A DNA stretch of 64,000 bases from positions 238,871,475 to 238,935,474 of the forward strand of contig NC_066579.1 in the NCBI RefSeq assembly GCF_024323335.1, given 5' to 3'. The stretch's first letter is position 1, and each line of letters begins with the position of its first letter. The position numbers and the translations under genes were made by a program. The notes beneath the pieces were generated by a model, which was not told the origin of the DNA, did no database searches, and was given only the letters and a program-made list of their open reading frames with translations. The DNA comes from Lathyrus oleraceus (lineage: Eukaryota; Streptophyta; Magnoliopsida; Fabales; Fabaceae). Below are positions 1 through 10,558 of the stretch, in pieces.

Positions 1-3000
1 AAATTGAAAAATCGCAAAATAAATACATGTGATAATGCAAAACATTATAGGTCACTTTGGACCAAATGCATTGAAATGTGAAAAAGTCCAACTTAGAGTG
101 CCCATAACTTCTTCATAAAAAATCCAAATGATGCAAATTTTAAGTCCAAATTTATTTCCTTGAAACGATATACAACTTTCATGTTGAAGAGTTTGTCATT
201 TGGAGCTTTCAACATTGAGATAGAAGGGCTTGAACATTGGCCAATTTTGGAAATTCCACATATGCATGTTTTGCACCCTACACTTCAAATTCAATTTTCA
301 CTAATTTCCAAGGCCCAAATGGATTTTTGATCAACATTACATTTGTTCCTTATGCAATAAGCTTTCCAACCATTACTCATAAGGTTGCATTTTGACTTTG
401 GACATGTCATTTTCGAAGAGGGGAAAGATTAGGTGCATTTTTGGAAACTCATTGAAATACATTGCATAAGCTTATGACCTCATCTCTGCACGTCCATTTC
501 ATCTTAATTTGGTAATAGCTTTCAATTCCAATCAGAATTGGGCCCTCCATGCGCCTGTACAGGCCCATGCATGGAGGCCCTCTTCTCCCATGCACACGAT
601 TTTGATCATGCTTGCAGCTCCCTTCATATATAAATACAAGTGCTTGGCCTCTCATTTCTTTAACCTGAAGGCGCCCTACATGTTGTGCAACTGAAATCCC
701 ACCCTTACACCAAAGGAACTCTCTCTTTTCTCTCAAATTTTTCAGATCTAGAATTCAGTTTCCTCGACTGTTTTCTTAGATCTAAAAGTTTCTAGACCTC
801 TTCACCTTGATCCATAGAGCTTTCTATTTACAAAAGAACCCAAGGATCTTGACTCAATTCCTCACAATTCAAAGGTTTTCCTCAACTGAATTTTGCTTCG
901 AAACAGCTTGTATATGGTTCCATTTGCCTTGTTTTTGTGTGATTTGAAGTCCTCTGCATAGAGGCAACATTATTGAGCTTTCAATTTTTGAAATTAAGCA
1001 AGTTCAGTCGAACACCATTAAAATTCCATCTCTGATTTCTCTTAATGTAGAAACCTAGAGTGGATTTGGTTGGTACAGGGGTGATGTACATCACCCCAGC
1101 TTTCAAACGGTACCTGGATCGTGCATTTTGGTTAACATTTTTTCCTCTGCAAATTTTGACCTTCATCGGAGCTGGCCGGAGAAGACGGTGGCGCTGGCCA
1201 CCGTCTGGTCTCCAGATTTAATCTGAGCCCTCCATTTGCGTTTCCAGATTTAATCCAGGTTGTTCAACGTTATGAGTTATTTTAAGGCACTATGTGATTC
1301 AGTTGACTAGGGTGTATGGTGAGCGTGCGCTTCCTGCCACGTGATGATCCACGTCAATTAATGAAAGTGCATCAGACGGTCCACGCTTTTCCATCATTTT
1401 TAATTTTGATTTCTATTTTCTTTTATTTCTTTTAATTCCTTTTCATTTTAAAAATTCATATCTCTCTCATTATTGGTCCAAAAATTATGGGACCAATTGC
1501 ATTATTTCTCTTTTGATTTCTAGTTTCTAAAAATGACTTTTAATATTTTTTATTTTATCATTTGATATTTTTTAGTAATTTTCTCTTTTCTGGTTATTTT
1601 TAATTCATTTTAAATAGTTTTGATATCCAAAAAATACAAAAATATTTTTCCAACCTCTTTGAATGATGATAGATCTATGAAAAATATTCTCATCAATTTA
1701 TTAATTTATTTGAGATTTATTTGAGATTTTAATTCAATTAGGTTATTTTTATGCATTTTTAATTGATTTAAAATAGTTTCTGACTTTTAAAAATGCTGAA
1801 ATTTTTTGTCAAACTTTGTTTGACCTTGTTGAACTTGGGATAATTCACTTGGACCTTTCAAAGTTGATTTGAAGTGAGTTTGAAGTTTGACCTTTCTTTA
1901 TTATTTTAATTCAAGTCTTATTTTAAATATCAAAAATACCAAAAATATTTGACTTGTTTCTTGACTTCTAATCTTCATCTTGCTTCTGTTTTCTATTGTT
2001 TGACCTTGATCGTCCCTATCTTTGGTCAACATTTGTTGATTAGTACATACCATTTCCATTTAATGCACTTTAATATTCTTCATCTTCTTCTTCTTGTTCT
2101 TTTCTTTTTTTGATCAATGAGTTAAAGATTGGTGGTTAGCATTGATACATGGAGGTTTAATCTTCCTTGATTCAAATCTAATTCATCTTGATCAATGATC
2201 AAGTGAATGACTTTGCATTAAGGATTGATTGCTTCCTAAATCATGCAAAGAACCTAAATCAATACAAGATCATTTCTCTTCTTCTTTTTGGCATGGCAAG
2301 TTGTTGGAGTTTGATTCACTAATCAAGACCTCTAACTTATGTTGTTGCCTACATTATTATTGACCGGCCTCAGATAGTTGTGACTTCTACATAAGTCCAA
2401 TTACGATTGCTTAACATAGCGTTAAATTTGCCTTATGGCACACTAACTACTAACACTAACCATTAACCATTAACATTTAATTCTTGCTCTTTACATTTAT
2501 GCAATTTACTTTTATTGTACATATTATTCATTTGCTTTTCCCCTTTGCTCATTTGAGCACATGTTTATGTTAATGCAATTTGTCTTTTGCTCACTTGAGC
2601 ACATGATTGTGTATATATTATATTGCTTGTGTTTTGTTTTGTTTGTTGTGGACCAAATGCAAAAATGTACAAATGGACTTAGTTTCTAGGACATTCCCTA
2701 TGCAAAAATGGAGTAAAAGGACCTTAATGTGGAAGATGGATTAGAAGGACCAAACCTCTAAACTCACTCTTGTCCATTCTTGATTTGCTTCATAAAACTC
2801 TTTGATGTGTGTGTGCTTTTATGCTAGGGGATCCTATGAGAACTCAACTTGAAGAATCATTGCCATGTTCATCCAAAGTGAAAGATACAAGAAGCATTGG
2901 GGATCTTCTAAGAAGCTTGTTTGATTATGTTGATTGCTTGAGCTTACAATTATTTTGCTTGCATATTCCAAAGGATGGGAGCTACTTGGATCATCAATAT

Positions 3001-3961
3001 GATCTCAAGAGAGGAAATCCATTTGTCGTCTTGTTTCTTATCCCTCATCTCTTGTATACTTAGGATTTAGCCATTCTTCTTCTTCCCTCCACTCTAACCC
3101 AAGTCAAAACTTTTGTGCAAACATTAACACTACTTTTCAAACATTAGAAACCTAAGCCCTATGCTTTTGATTTTCAAACCTTCTTTTCATAACACTTATT
3201 TTGAATTGAACCTTTAAATCAACTTTGACCATATTTTTGTAAATACTTTTCATTGGTAAATATAACTCATTCAAATACTTTGGTGGTTTCAATGGCCACT
3301 TTCTTAATCAAAACTTTTCATAACCTTTAGCTATTAGGTTTGAGCTATCCTTGAGGTAGATATAATACTCACCTATATCCTTAGTGATGGACAATGAGTC
3401 TTCCATGCTTATTATAGGGTTAACCCCTCACTAGCATGTTGAAGCTATCCTCACATGATGGATTTGTGGTTTTAGGTTGAGTTTTCTCCCTTGGATAACA
3501 AAAGACCTTAAGGCTTTTGGACCAATCAATTCACCAACTTGTTTTGAGATTTTTACCCCGAACTACGAGGTTTTGATCCTAATCTTTCTTAAGATGGTAC
3601 GTAGGAATGGGTTTATCCATCCAAACACAAAATGTAAATAACTTGTATATTCTCTTCTCATCTCTTCAATCATGTTTGCACAAACAAATTTTCACAAAAT
3701 ACCAACCTTACAACAAATGTGAAATGGGCTCCCTAGGAGTACCTAGGATGTTTTGGGTGCTTAAAACCTTCCCATTGCATAACCAACCCCCTTACCCTGA
3801 TCTCTGACATTTTTACTAGTTTTTGATTGGATAAAACTTTTAGGTTTTTGTTCGCTTTCTAACCATTCCTTTGGATAAATAGAAGTGCGGTGGCGACTCG
3901 ACTTGTATGGTTTACCTTGGATTTAGTCAATATCTCTAATGGTAACGAATACCCCGCTACA
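1..3961 (+). mobile_element. Ogre-type LTR, 5' end cut by window start
   Basis: This stretch is the reverse complement of the LTR at 12935-19075, position 1 corresponding to about 18190, so roughly the first 880 bp lie outside the window. It ends in CCCCGCTACA with the terminal CA at 3960-3961 and joins directly to integrase coding sequence read on the other strand. It carries a TATA-like TATATAAATA at 627-636, an imperfect palindrome at 540-580, a hairpin block at 3563-3604 and a primer-site-like GGTGGCGACTCG at 3889-3900. It is either a solo LTR or the 3' LTR of an element inserted into Og1; the second boundary is not visible. Short ORFs inside it show no protein family features. Confidence 0.9.
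627..636 (+). promoter_or_regulatory. TATA-box candidate of the Ogre LTR
   Basis: TATATAAATA lies about 47 bp after the end of an imperfect palindrome (540-580). The palindrome is also present in the minus-strand LTR copy near 17608-17648, but the TATA there is decayed. Placement in the 5' half of the LTR fits a U3 promoter. Inferred from sequence only. Confidence 0.45.
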
Positions 3962-5583
3962 ACAGCTTCAACAACCCCATTCATCTTGGGTATGTAAGGA
4001 GAAGAATTATGATGTGCAATCTTGAACACGCTACACAGCTCTTTCATCATCTTGTTGTTCAAGTTAGATCCATTATCAGTAATGATCTTATCTGGCACAC
4101 CATAACGGCATATGAGTTGATTCTTGATAAACTTCACAACCACCTGCCTGGTCAGATTTGCATATGACGCCGCTTCAACCCACTTGGTGAAGTAATCAAT
4201 AGCTACGAGAATAAATTTGTGACCATTGAATGCTTTCGGCTCTATCATGCCAATCATGTCAATTCCCCACATGGAGAAAGGCCATGGTGATGAAATCACA
4301 TTCAGAAGTGTCGGGGGAATATGAATCTTATCCGCATAAATCTGACTCTTATGGCATTTCTTCACATATTTGCAGCAGTCAGACTCCATTGTCAGCCAAT
4401 AGTAGCCTGCTCTCAACATCTTTCTAGCCATGGCATGTCCATTGGAATGAGTACCAAAGGAACCCTCATGGACCTCAGTCATTAACAGGTCTGCTTCGTG
4501 TTTATCCACGCATCTGAGCAGAACCATGTCAAAATTCCTCTTGTAAAGCACATCGCCATTGAGGTAGAAACTGCCTGATAATCTTCTCAAAGTCTTTCTA
4601 TCTTTCACAGATGCCCCAGGCGGGTAAATCTGGCTTTGAAGAAAACACTTGATATCATAATACCACGACTTATCATCTTGCACCTCCTCTACTGCAAATA
4701 CATGAGCTGGTCTGTCCAAGCGCATCACAGTGATATTGGGAACTTCATTCCAGAGTCTAACCACAATCATTGAAGCAAGTGTAGCAAGAGCATCTGCCAT
4801 CTGATTCTCATCTCGAAGAATATGATGGAAGTCAACCTCAGTAAAGAAAGTTGAAATCCTCCTCGCATAATCTCTATATGGGATGAGGCCAGGATGATTC
4901 GTCTCCCATTCACCCTTAATCTGATTAACAACAAGGGCCGAATCACCATAAACATCAAGATGCTTGATCCTAAGATCAATACACTCTTCCAATCCCATGA
5001 TACAGGCCTCATATTCAGCCATATTATTCGTGCATTTGAAAGTTAGCGTTGTTGTAAAAGGAAAATGTGTGCCCTGAGGAGTAATAATCACTGCCCCAAT
5101 ACCATTTCCATATTGATTTACAGTGCCATCAAACACCATGCTCCATCGGAAACCAGGCTCTGGCCCTTCATCGAGCGTAGGCTCATCGCAATCTTTCATT
5201 TTCAAATACAGAATCTCCTCATCTTGGAAGTCATAATGAACTGACTGATGATCCTCAATTGGTTGATGTGCCAAGTGGTCAGCCAAGATGCTACCTTTTA
5301 TAGCCTTCTGAGCTCGATACTCAATATCATACTCAGATAACAACATCTGCCAATGAGCAACCCTCCCAATTAAAGCAGGCTTTTCAAAGATATACTTGAT
5401 TGGATCCATTTTGGATATCAACCAAGTCGTATTTTTTAACATATACTGGCGTAAGCGCTTAGCAGCCCAAGCCAAAGCACAACATGTTTTCTCAAGCATC
5501 GAGTATCGAGACTCACAATCGGTGAACTTCTTACTCAGGTAGTAGATATCATATTCTTTCTTCCCTGATTCATCTTGTTGACC
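3962..5583 (-). pseudogene. Og1 pol 3' part: RNase H, archaeal-type RNase H, truncated integrase
   Basis: The N-terminal part is the end of the gypsy RNase H (GQQDES, then the YLSKKF and ADHLAHQ regions). A second, Tat-type RNase H follows (FDGTVNQYGNGIGAV, NMAEYEA near 5020, YGDSALVVNQ, ADALATLASM near 4780). The integrase has an H2C2 zinc region (HSNGH to CHKSQ, one Cys apparently changed to Ser) and catalytic D residues in WGIDMIG (near 4265) and TDNGSN (near 4070). The catalytic E region (NGVVEA) is the last recognisable part before the LTR junction at 3961/3962, so the integrase C-terminus is missing. The 34 residues that extend the reading frame to 3859 are antisense LTR sequence. These domains would integrate and process the element cDNA. 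Confidence 0.9.
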
Positions 5584-6438
5584 TCAGACTTGCTTTTCAG
5601 TTTTGAGCATAGGCATCTCTTGTATTGCTTTGACCTTGGCGGGATCAACCTCAATATCTCTCTCGCTGACAATAAAGCCCAATAACTTGCCGGAACGGAC
5701 TCCAAATGTACACTTGTTAGGATTCAGACGAAGCTTATACTTCCTCAAACGCTGAAAAAGCTTCAACAGGTGCTCTACATGTTCAACTTCCGTTCTCGAC
5801 TTTGCAATCATATCATCAACATATACCTCGATCTCGTTGTGCATCATATCATGAAACAAGGTAGTCATAGCTCTTTGATACGTGGCTCCGGCGTTCTTCA
5901 AATCGAAGGGCATCACTCGATAACAGAATGTTCCCCAAGGTGTGATGAATGTTGTCTTCTCCATATCCTCGGGTGCCATCTTAATCTGATTATATTCGGA
6001 AAATCCGTCCATAAATGAGAAGACATTGAATTTAGATGTGTTATCTACCAACATATCAATATGTGGTAGAGGGAAATCATCTTTCGGATTAGCTTTATTC
6101 AAGTCTCTATAATCCACACACATCCAGACTTTTCCATCTTTCTTAGGCACGAGCACAATATTGGCCACCCATTGAGGATATGTAGAAGTCACTAGAAACC
6201 CCACATGAATTTGCTTCTGAACTTCCTCTATGATCTTCACTGCCATATCAGGATGAGTTCTTCTGAGTTTCTGCTTCACATGTACACACTCAGGCTTCAA
6301 AGGCAGGAAATGTTGCACAATATCAGTATTTAGACCAGGCATGTCTTCATATGACCAGGAAAAGACGTCGACGTGTTCTCGTAGCAACTCAATCAATCCC
6401 TTCTTAACAGATTCTTCTAGGAGTGCCCCAATCTTCAC
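5584..6438 (-). pseudogene. Og1 reverse transcriptase
   Basis: A Ty3/gypsy RT of about 284 residues in the same frame as the downstream RNase H. Visible motifs are VPKKDGKVWMCVDYRDLNKA, FPLPHID, FMDGFSEYNQI, TPWGTFCYRVMPF and the catalytic YVDD near 5812-5823. After the sequence corresponding to EKQV the reading runs through a TGA (5584-5586) straight into GQQDES of RNase H. The usual RT connection and start of RNase H, roughly 75 residues by my knowledge of the family, are deleted. A TGA at 6442-6444 separates this segment from the upstream exon start. It copied the element RNA into DNA when intact. Confidence 0.92.
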
Positions 6439-6441
6439 TTC

Positions 6442-6637
6442 TCATGCACAATCTTCAGACCCCAAGTTGACTGTTTCCAGATTCTCAAGATGCGGCTGAA
6501 TGACCTTCTCTTCGTGCTCGAGTAGACGGGTAATCTCGTCAGGAATCTCTTCAACATCATCTTCTTCCGCCTCAAATACAGGGAACTCAAAGTTGGGAGA
6601 TGGTGTTGGATCATTATGTTCAATGGGTTTGATCAAC
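6442..6637 (-). pseudogene. Og1 start of pol exon 2 (acidic linker before RT)
   Basis: A short acidic linker (PIEHNDP, FEAEEDDVEEIPDE) leads to RT in the same frame, interrupted only by TGA at 6442-6444. It begins immediately after a TGCAG splice-acceptor-like site. Such acidic linkers before RT are usual in Tat-lineage elements. I see no enzymatic motif in it. Confidence 0.7.
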
Positions 6638-6902
6638 CTGCATAATGATTTTGGATATAAAGAGATTTTAGAATTCAGACAAGGCAAATCATTATGCAGA
6701 TGAAAAGATTTATTTTATTCTACTTTTTTAGGGTTTTATGTGATCACCAATTTCATGCAAAAAGCAAAAAGTGAAAATAATTGGAAAAACAAACATTTAA
6801 CATGAATTTATTGAATGAAATATCATTGTATTTATGAGCCAACAATGTCATCACTCCTACTTTTGGCATGGGAGAAGGGTTTTTAAACACAGTGAACATT
6901 AC
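6638..6902 (-). other. Probable Ogre intron between protease and RT (265 bp)
   Basis: On the minus strand the protease frame ends in a TAA at 6899-6901. A donor-like AAA|GTAATG overlaps this stop (intron starts at 6902), and an acceptor-like ATTATGCAG|GTTG ends the intron at 6638. Removing this stretch (phase 2) deletes the stop and puts protease in frame with the RT linker. Ogre elements are known to carry a spliced intron at this place. The exact borders are my inference from frame and consensus. The intron is AT-rich and carries no coding signal. Confidence 0.75.
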
Positions 6903-7776
6903 TTTGACTTATGGATAACTGTTGGAACATCAACAGCGACCCAATTATTGCAGACCCCTCTAGTGATGACAAAGTTGCCAGAATCTTCCTTTGCATCCTC
7001 TTCCACAATAGCAGCAGCTTCCTCGTTCTGAACAGTGTGGATGAATCCACCACTCTTCAACATCCCATGCTTGTTGAAAACGCCAGAAGAATACCCAATC
7101 CCAGCCCAGGATTTGTTGTCTTCCAGCTTGATCATTTTCCCCAATCCAGTAGTTGTACCATGCTCAATGGCCAACTTAGCATCATTATAGGACGCAAATG
7201 AAGAAGTTCCTTTCTTAGTAGGCTCAGCAATAGTTAAAGCTTGGAACGGAGTTCCAACTTCATCTTCAGCATCTATGTAAGAAAAGGAAGACAAATGGCT
7301 AACCAGGAGAGTCTTTTCTCCCCCTACCACCACCAACTTCTTGTTTTTGACAAACTTCAATTTCTGGTGTAGGGTGGATGTCACGGTGCCTGCCTCGTGA
7401 ATCCATGGTCTGCCCAACAGACAGCTATATGATGGGTGAATATCCATGACCTGGAAGGTGATATGGAAATCACTTGGTCCGATCTTGACTGGGAGCTCAA
7501 CCTCTCCAATCACAGTTTTACGGGACCCATCAAAAGCTTTAACCACTACTCCACTCTGCCTCATGGGAGGCCCTTGATATGACAATTTATTAAGAATGGA
7601 CTTTGGCAACACATTCAGGTATGATCCAGTGTCCACCAGCACATTGGACATGGCATCATCTTTGCAGCTCATAGAGATGTGTAGTGCCAAATTTTGGTCT
7701 CTTCCCTCCTCGGGAGATCAGCATCACAAAAACTCAAATTGTTACAAGCGGTGATGTTTGTAACAATATTGTCAAA
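6903..7776 (-). pseudogene. Og1 aspartic protease (gag-pro end)
   Basis: The retropepsin-type signature LVDTGSYLNVLP lies near 7590-7625 and is followed by the usual SCLLGRPWIHEAGTVTSTLHQKLKF block (flap and second hydrophobic-G region) near 7360-7430. The main open part is 7690 down to 6899. Upstream, sequence typical of the gag-pro linker continues in another frame, so a one-base deletion near 7705-7712 and a TAA at 7777-7779 break it. It would cleave the Gag-Pol polyprotein. The frame ends just at the proposed intron donor. Confidence 0.88.
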
Positions 7777-9300
7777 TTATTCTATTGTGACGTCATGATC
7801 TACATACGCCACATCCAACACCTTCTGCAGAGCTTCTCGGTGTGATTCTGAATTCATCAACAAAGACAATACAGAGATCTTTGATGGCGTCTGTAGAAGC
7901 TGATCTACAATGTTGTACTCACTCCTTTTGATGAGCCTCAACATCTCATCACAGTCTTCTTTCGTATTACCACTCTGGCCAGCAGAGACAGGAGTTTTCA
8001 CAACAGAAGCAGGTTTAACGACAACAAGTGCCAGATTCGGAGTATTAACAGCATTCCTAATTGGGCGTTCAGCACCATCAGCAACATCGGCCCTTCTGAC
8101 ATCAGCTTGGGGTTTCGATGGAGCCGAGAAAACACGACCGCTACGGGTCAGGCCGCTGACGTCAGCAATATTAACAACAGAGGTAGAGGGAAGGGGCACC
8201 TCCTTCCCATCCTCCAATGCCACAACATTGTAACGATAGGGAACTGCCTTATCAGAAGAGTATGGCACAGGGCCAACTGGTTTAATAATCAAAGAGGGAG
8301 AAGCCTTCTGCTTGCTACCATCATACTTGATGACAACGGGCTCAGGGATCCGAAATACCAGAGATATTACATTGACTTCATCATCATCCTCATCAACATT
8401 TCTATTCTTAAGTATCTCAATGAACCCTTCATCCAGCATTTTTTGGATGTCTTTACGGACTTGGCGACGTCCTCTTTGGTTGACAGTGCAAACTCGGCAT
8501 CTATCGTGGTCATGTTCGTAATGACTGTACTCACACAACAGTCTATGTATCTCGACCAGAGATTGTCGAATATGGATGACATATTTGACTTTATATTTAC
8601 CATAGCAGCCCTGGACCATGTTGATAGAGGATTTCCCATGCTGGGGCAATGGGTTCTTCTTCACATTAGGACCTACGTCCTCGAAACACAGGATACCGCA
8701 TCTCACAAGGTCTTGAACCTTGGTCTTCAGTGGGTAACAGTTTTCCACGTCGTGTCCAGGAGCACCGGAATGATAGACACAGTGTAGCTCAGGCTTATAC
8801 CACCACTGAGGGTTGGTAGGTATAGCCGGTGGGTCTCGTGGAGTAATCAATTTCCTCTCTATCAAAGAGGGATACAATTCGACATAGGTCATGGGAATAG
8901 GATCTAAGGTGACCCTCTTCCTCTCATAGCTTGTACTGGCGTGATTGTTGTTTCGAGGCTGGTAGACCTGCTGTTGAGGACGGTGTTGTGGTTGTTGATA
9001 TTGCGGATGTTGTTGTTGTTGATTATTATTATGATGCTGATATTGCTGATTCTCTCTGAAAATAGGTGCTATGTGAGCCACCTGATGCTGGTTACCGGCA
9101 GACCGCACGGTCTTCCTCCTCACTGAGGGTCTTCTAGGTTTAACATGAGAAGTCACAGCATGTGCCTCGCCATCTTTCTTCTTTCCAAACGTCCCATACC
9201 GTTTGGCAGAAGAGCTTTCTTCTCTGGTCAGGCACCCTTCCCTGACTCCTTCTTCCAGACGCATCCCCATGTTCACCATCTCGGTGAAGTCAGAAGGAGC
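7777..9300 (-). pseudogene. Og1 gag, C-terminal half with zinc-knuckle-like motif
   Basis: Continuation of gag after a frameshift near 9311. It includes a glutamine/histidine-rich low-complexity tract (about 8940-9060), then a knuckle-like CVYHSGAPGHDVENC near 8740-8790, which matches the Cys-His-Gly-His-Cys spacing of Ogre nucleocapsid. A linker towards protease follows, ending at TAA 7777-7779. It would bind element RNA in particles. Several antisense ORFs over this region are shadows of its biased codon use. Confidence 0.85.
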
Positions 9301-9311
9301 ACTGATAAATC

Positions 9312-10346
9312 ATCCGCTCATAGTAAAATGAGCTCAAGGTCTTGAGAAAGATCTTGGTCATTTCTTTCTCCTCCAGCGGGGGCACAATCTGTGCCTAACT
9401 CTCGCCACCTCTGGGCATACTCTTTAAAAGTTTCCTTGTCCTTCTGGGACATGGATCTCAATTGATCCCTATCGGGAGCCATATCCATGTTACACTTGTA
9501 TTGTTTGACGAAGGCCTCGCCAAGGTCATTGAAGGATCAGATGTTCGCGCTGTCCAAGCCCCTGTACCATCTCAGGGCAGCACCGGACAAACTGTCCTGG
9601 AAGTAGTGAATGAGAAGTTGATCATTGTCGGTCTGAGTTGACATCTTCCTGGCATACATGACCAGGTGGCTAAGAGGGAAAGTATTTCCCTTGTACTTTT
9701 CAAAGTCAGGTACTTTGAACTTTACAGAGATTTTGACGTTTGGGACCAAGCAGAGTTCAGTAGCAGACTTGCCGAAGAGGTCCTTTCCTCGGAGAGTTTT
9801 CAATTCCTTGCGGACCTCAAGAAATTGATCATTCATAGCATCCATATTTTCATAGACATCTGGGCCCTCAGACAGCTTAGAATGGTAGATGGTGTCGTCT
9901 ACTCTAGGCATAGTATGCACGACAGGAGGTGGAATGGCAAGGACCGGGCTAGATGCCGGCAGAGAAGCAAAGGTGGGTGCAGGACCCTCAGGCATGAAGT
10001 TGGGAGGCATTCCCCAAGGAAACCCGGCTGGCATAGCAGTTGGTGCGAAGTGGGCGCTGGCCGCAGGCATGGTTGAAGAAGCAATCTCAGAGATGACTGT
10101 CCTCTGGGGAGGAGTTGAAGGGGTCGGAGACGACTGGCTCTGGACGACCATGAAAGACTCCATCAGGGCAGTCAATCTGGCCACTTCCTCCTTGAGTTCA
10201 CGGTTCTCTTGCTCCAAATGATCCATTAGTCTTGATGCGTTGGCTCGGGTGTAGTACCGGTGAGTCAGCTTGTCTTCAAAATAAATGAAGAACACAGAGT
10301 TAGACCATAGAACAAGAAGCCTGAAGCAAAACCTGCTTATGCACAT
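9312..10346 (-). pseudogene. Og1 gag, N-terminal half (capsid region)
   Basis: After a short basic start (HRYYTRANASRL) comes a coiled-coil stretch (LEQENRELKEEVARLTALMESF), a long Pro/Ala/Ser/Met-rich linker (about 9880-10120) and the retrotransposon gag core (FKVPDFEKYKG, YFQDSLSGAALRWYRGLD, then FKEYAQRWRELG near 9400). The ATG at 10226 (MDHLEQ) is the first clear in-frame methionine of the conserved part; the open frame goes up to 10346. A TGA at 9537-9539 and a frameshift near 9311 break it. It forms the virus-like particle shell in this family. Confidence 0.85.
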
Positions 10347-10558
10347 GATGCATGCAATGCTTGTGCATATGATTTGTTTTTATTTAATCAGAGGAACTTT
10401 GAAAGTTCTATTTACAAATATTGAAAATATTAATCATTTAGACATATATGGAATTATCACATCAATATTATCTGGAAAATATTTTTACACCAAAGAAGTA
10501 CAGTCTTGGTAACCAAATGCAATACAAGAGCGAAGGAAAATGAACATCCTATGGAACC
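10347..10558. other. Spacer between ORF1 and gag of Og1
   Basis: About 210 bp, AT-rich, with no coding feature on either strand. It lies between the ORF1 stop and gag, as in other Ogre elements. Confidence 0.6.

Noticed and set aside
2809..3063. ORF of 84 codons in the Ogre LTR, partly conserved in the minus LTR copy
   Set aside because: Conserved only because the LTRs are homologous. The start differs and the copy at 15131-15364 has frame changes. No protein family features.
8107..8787. 226-codon plus-strand ORF opposite Og1 gag
   Set aside because: Antisense shadow of the gag coding strand, which has clear gag and knuckle motifs. The same applies to 9666-10221 and 7910-8233.
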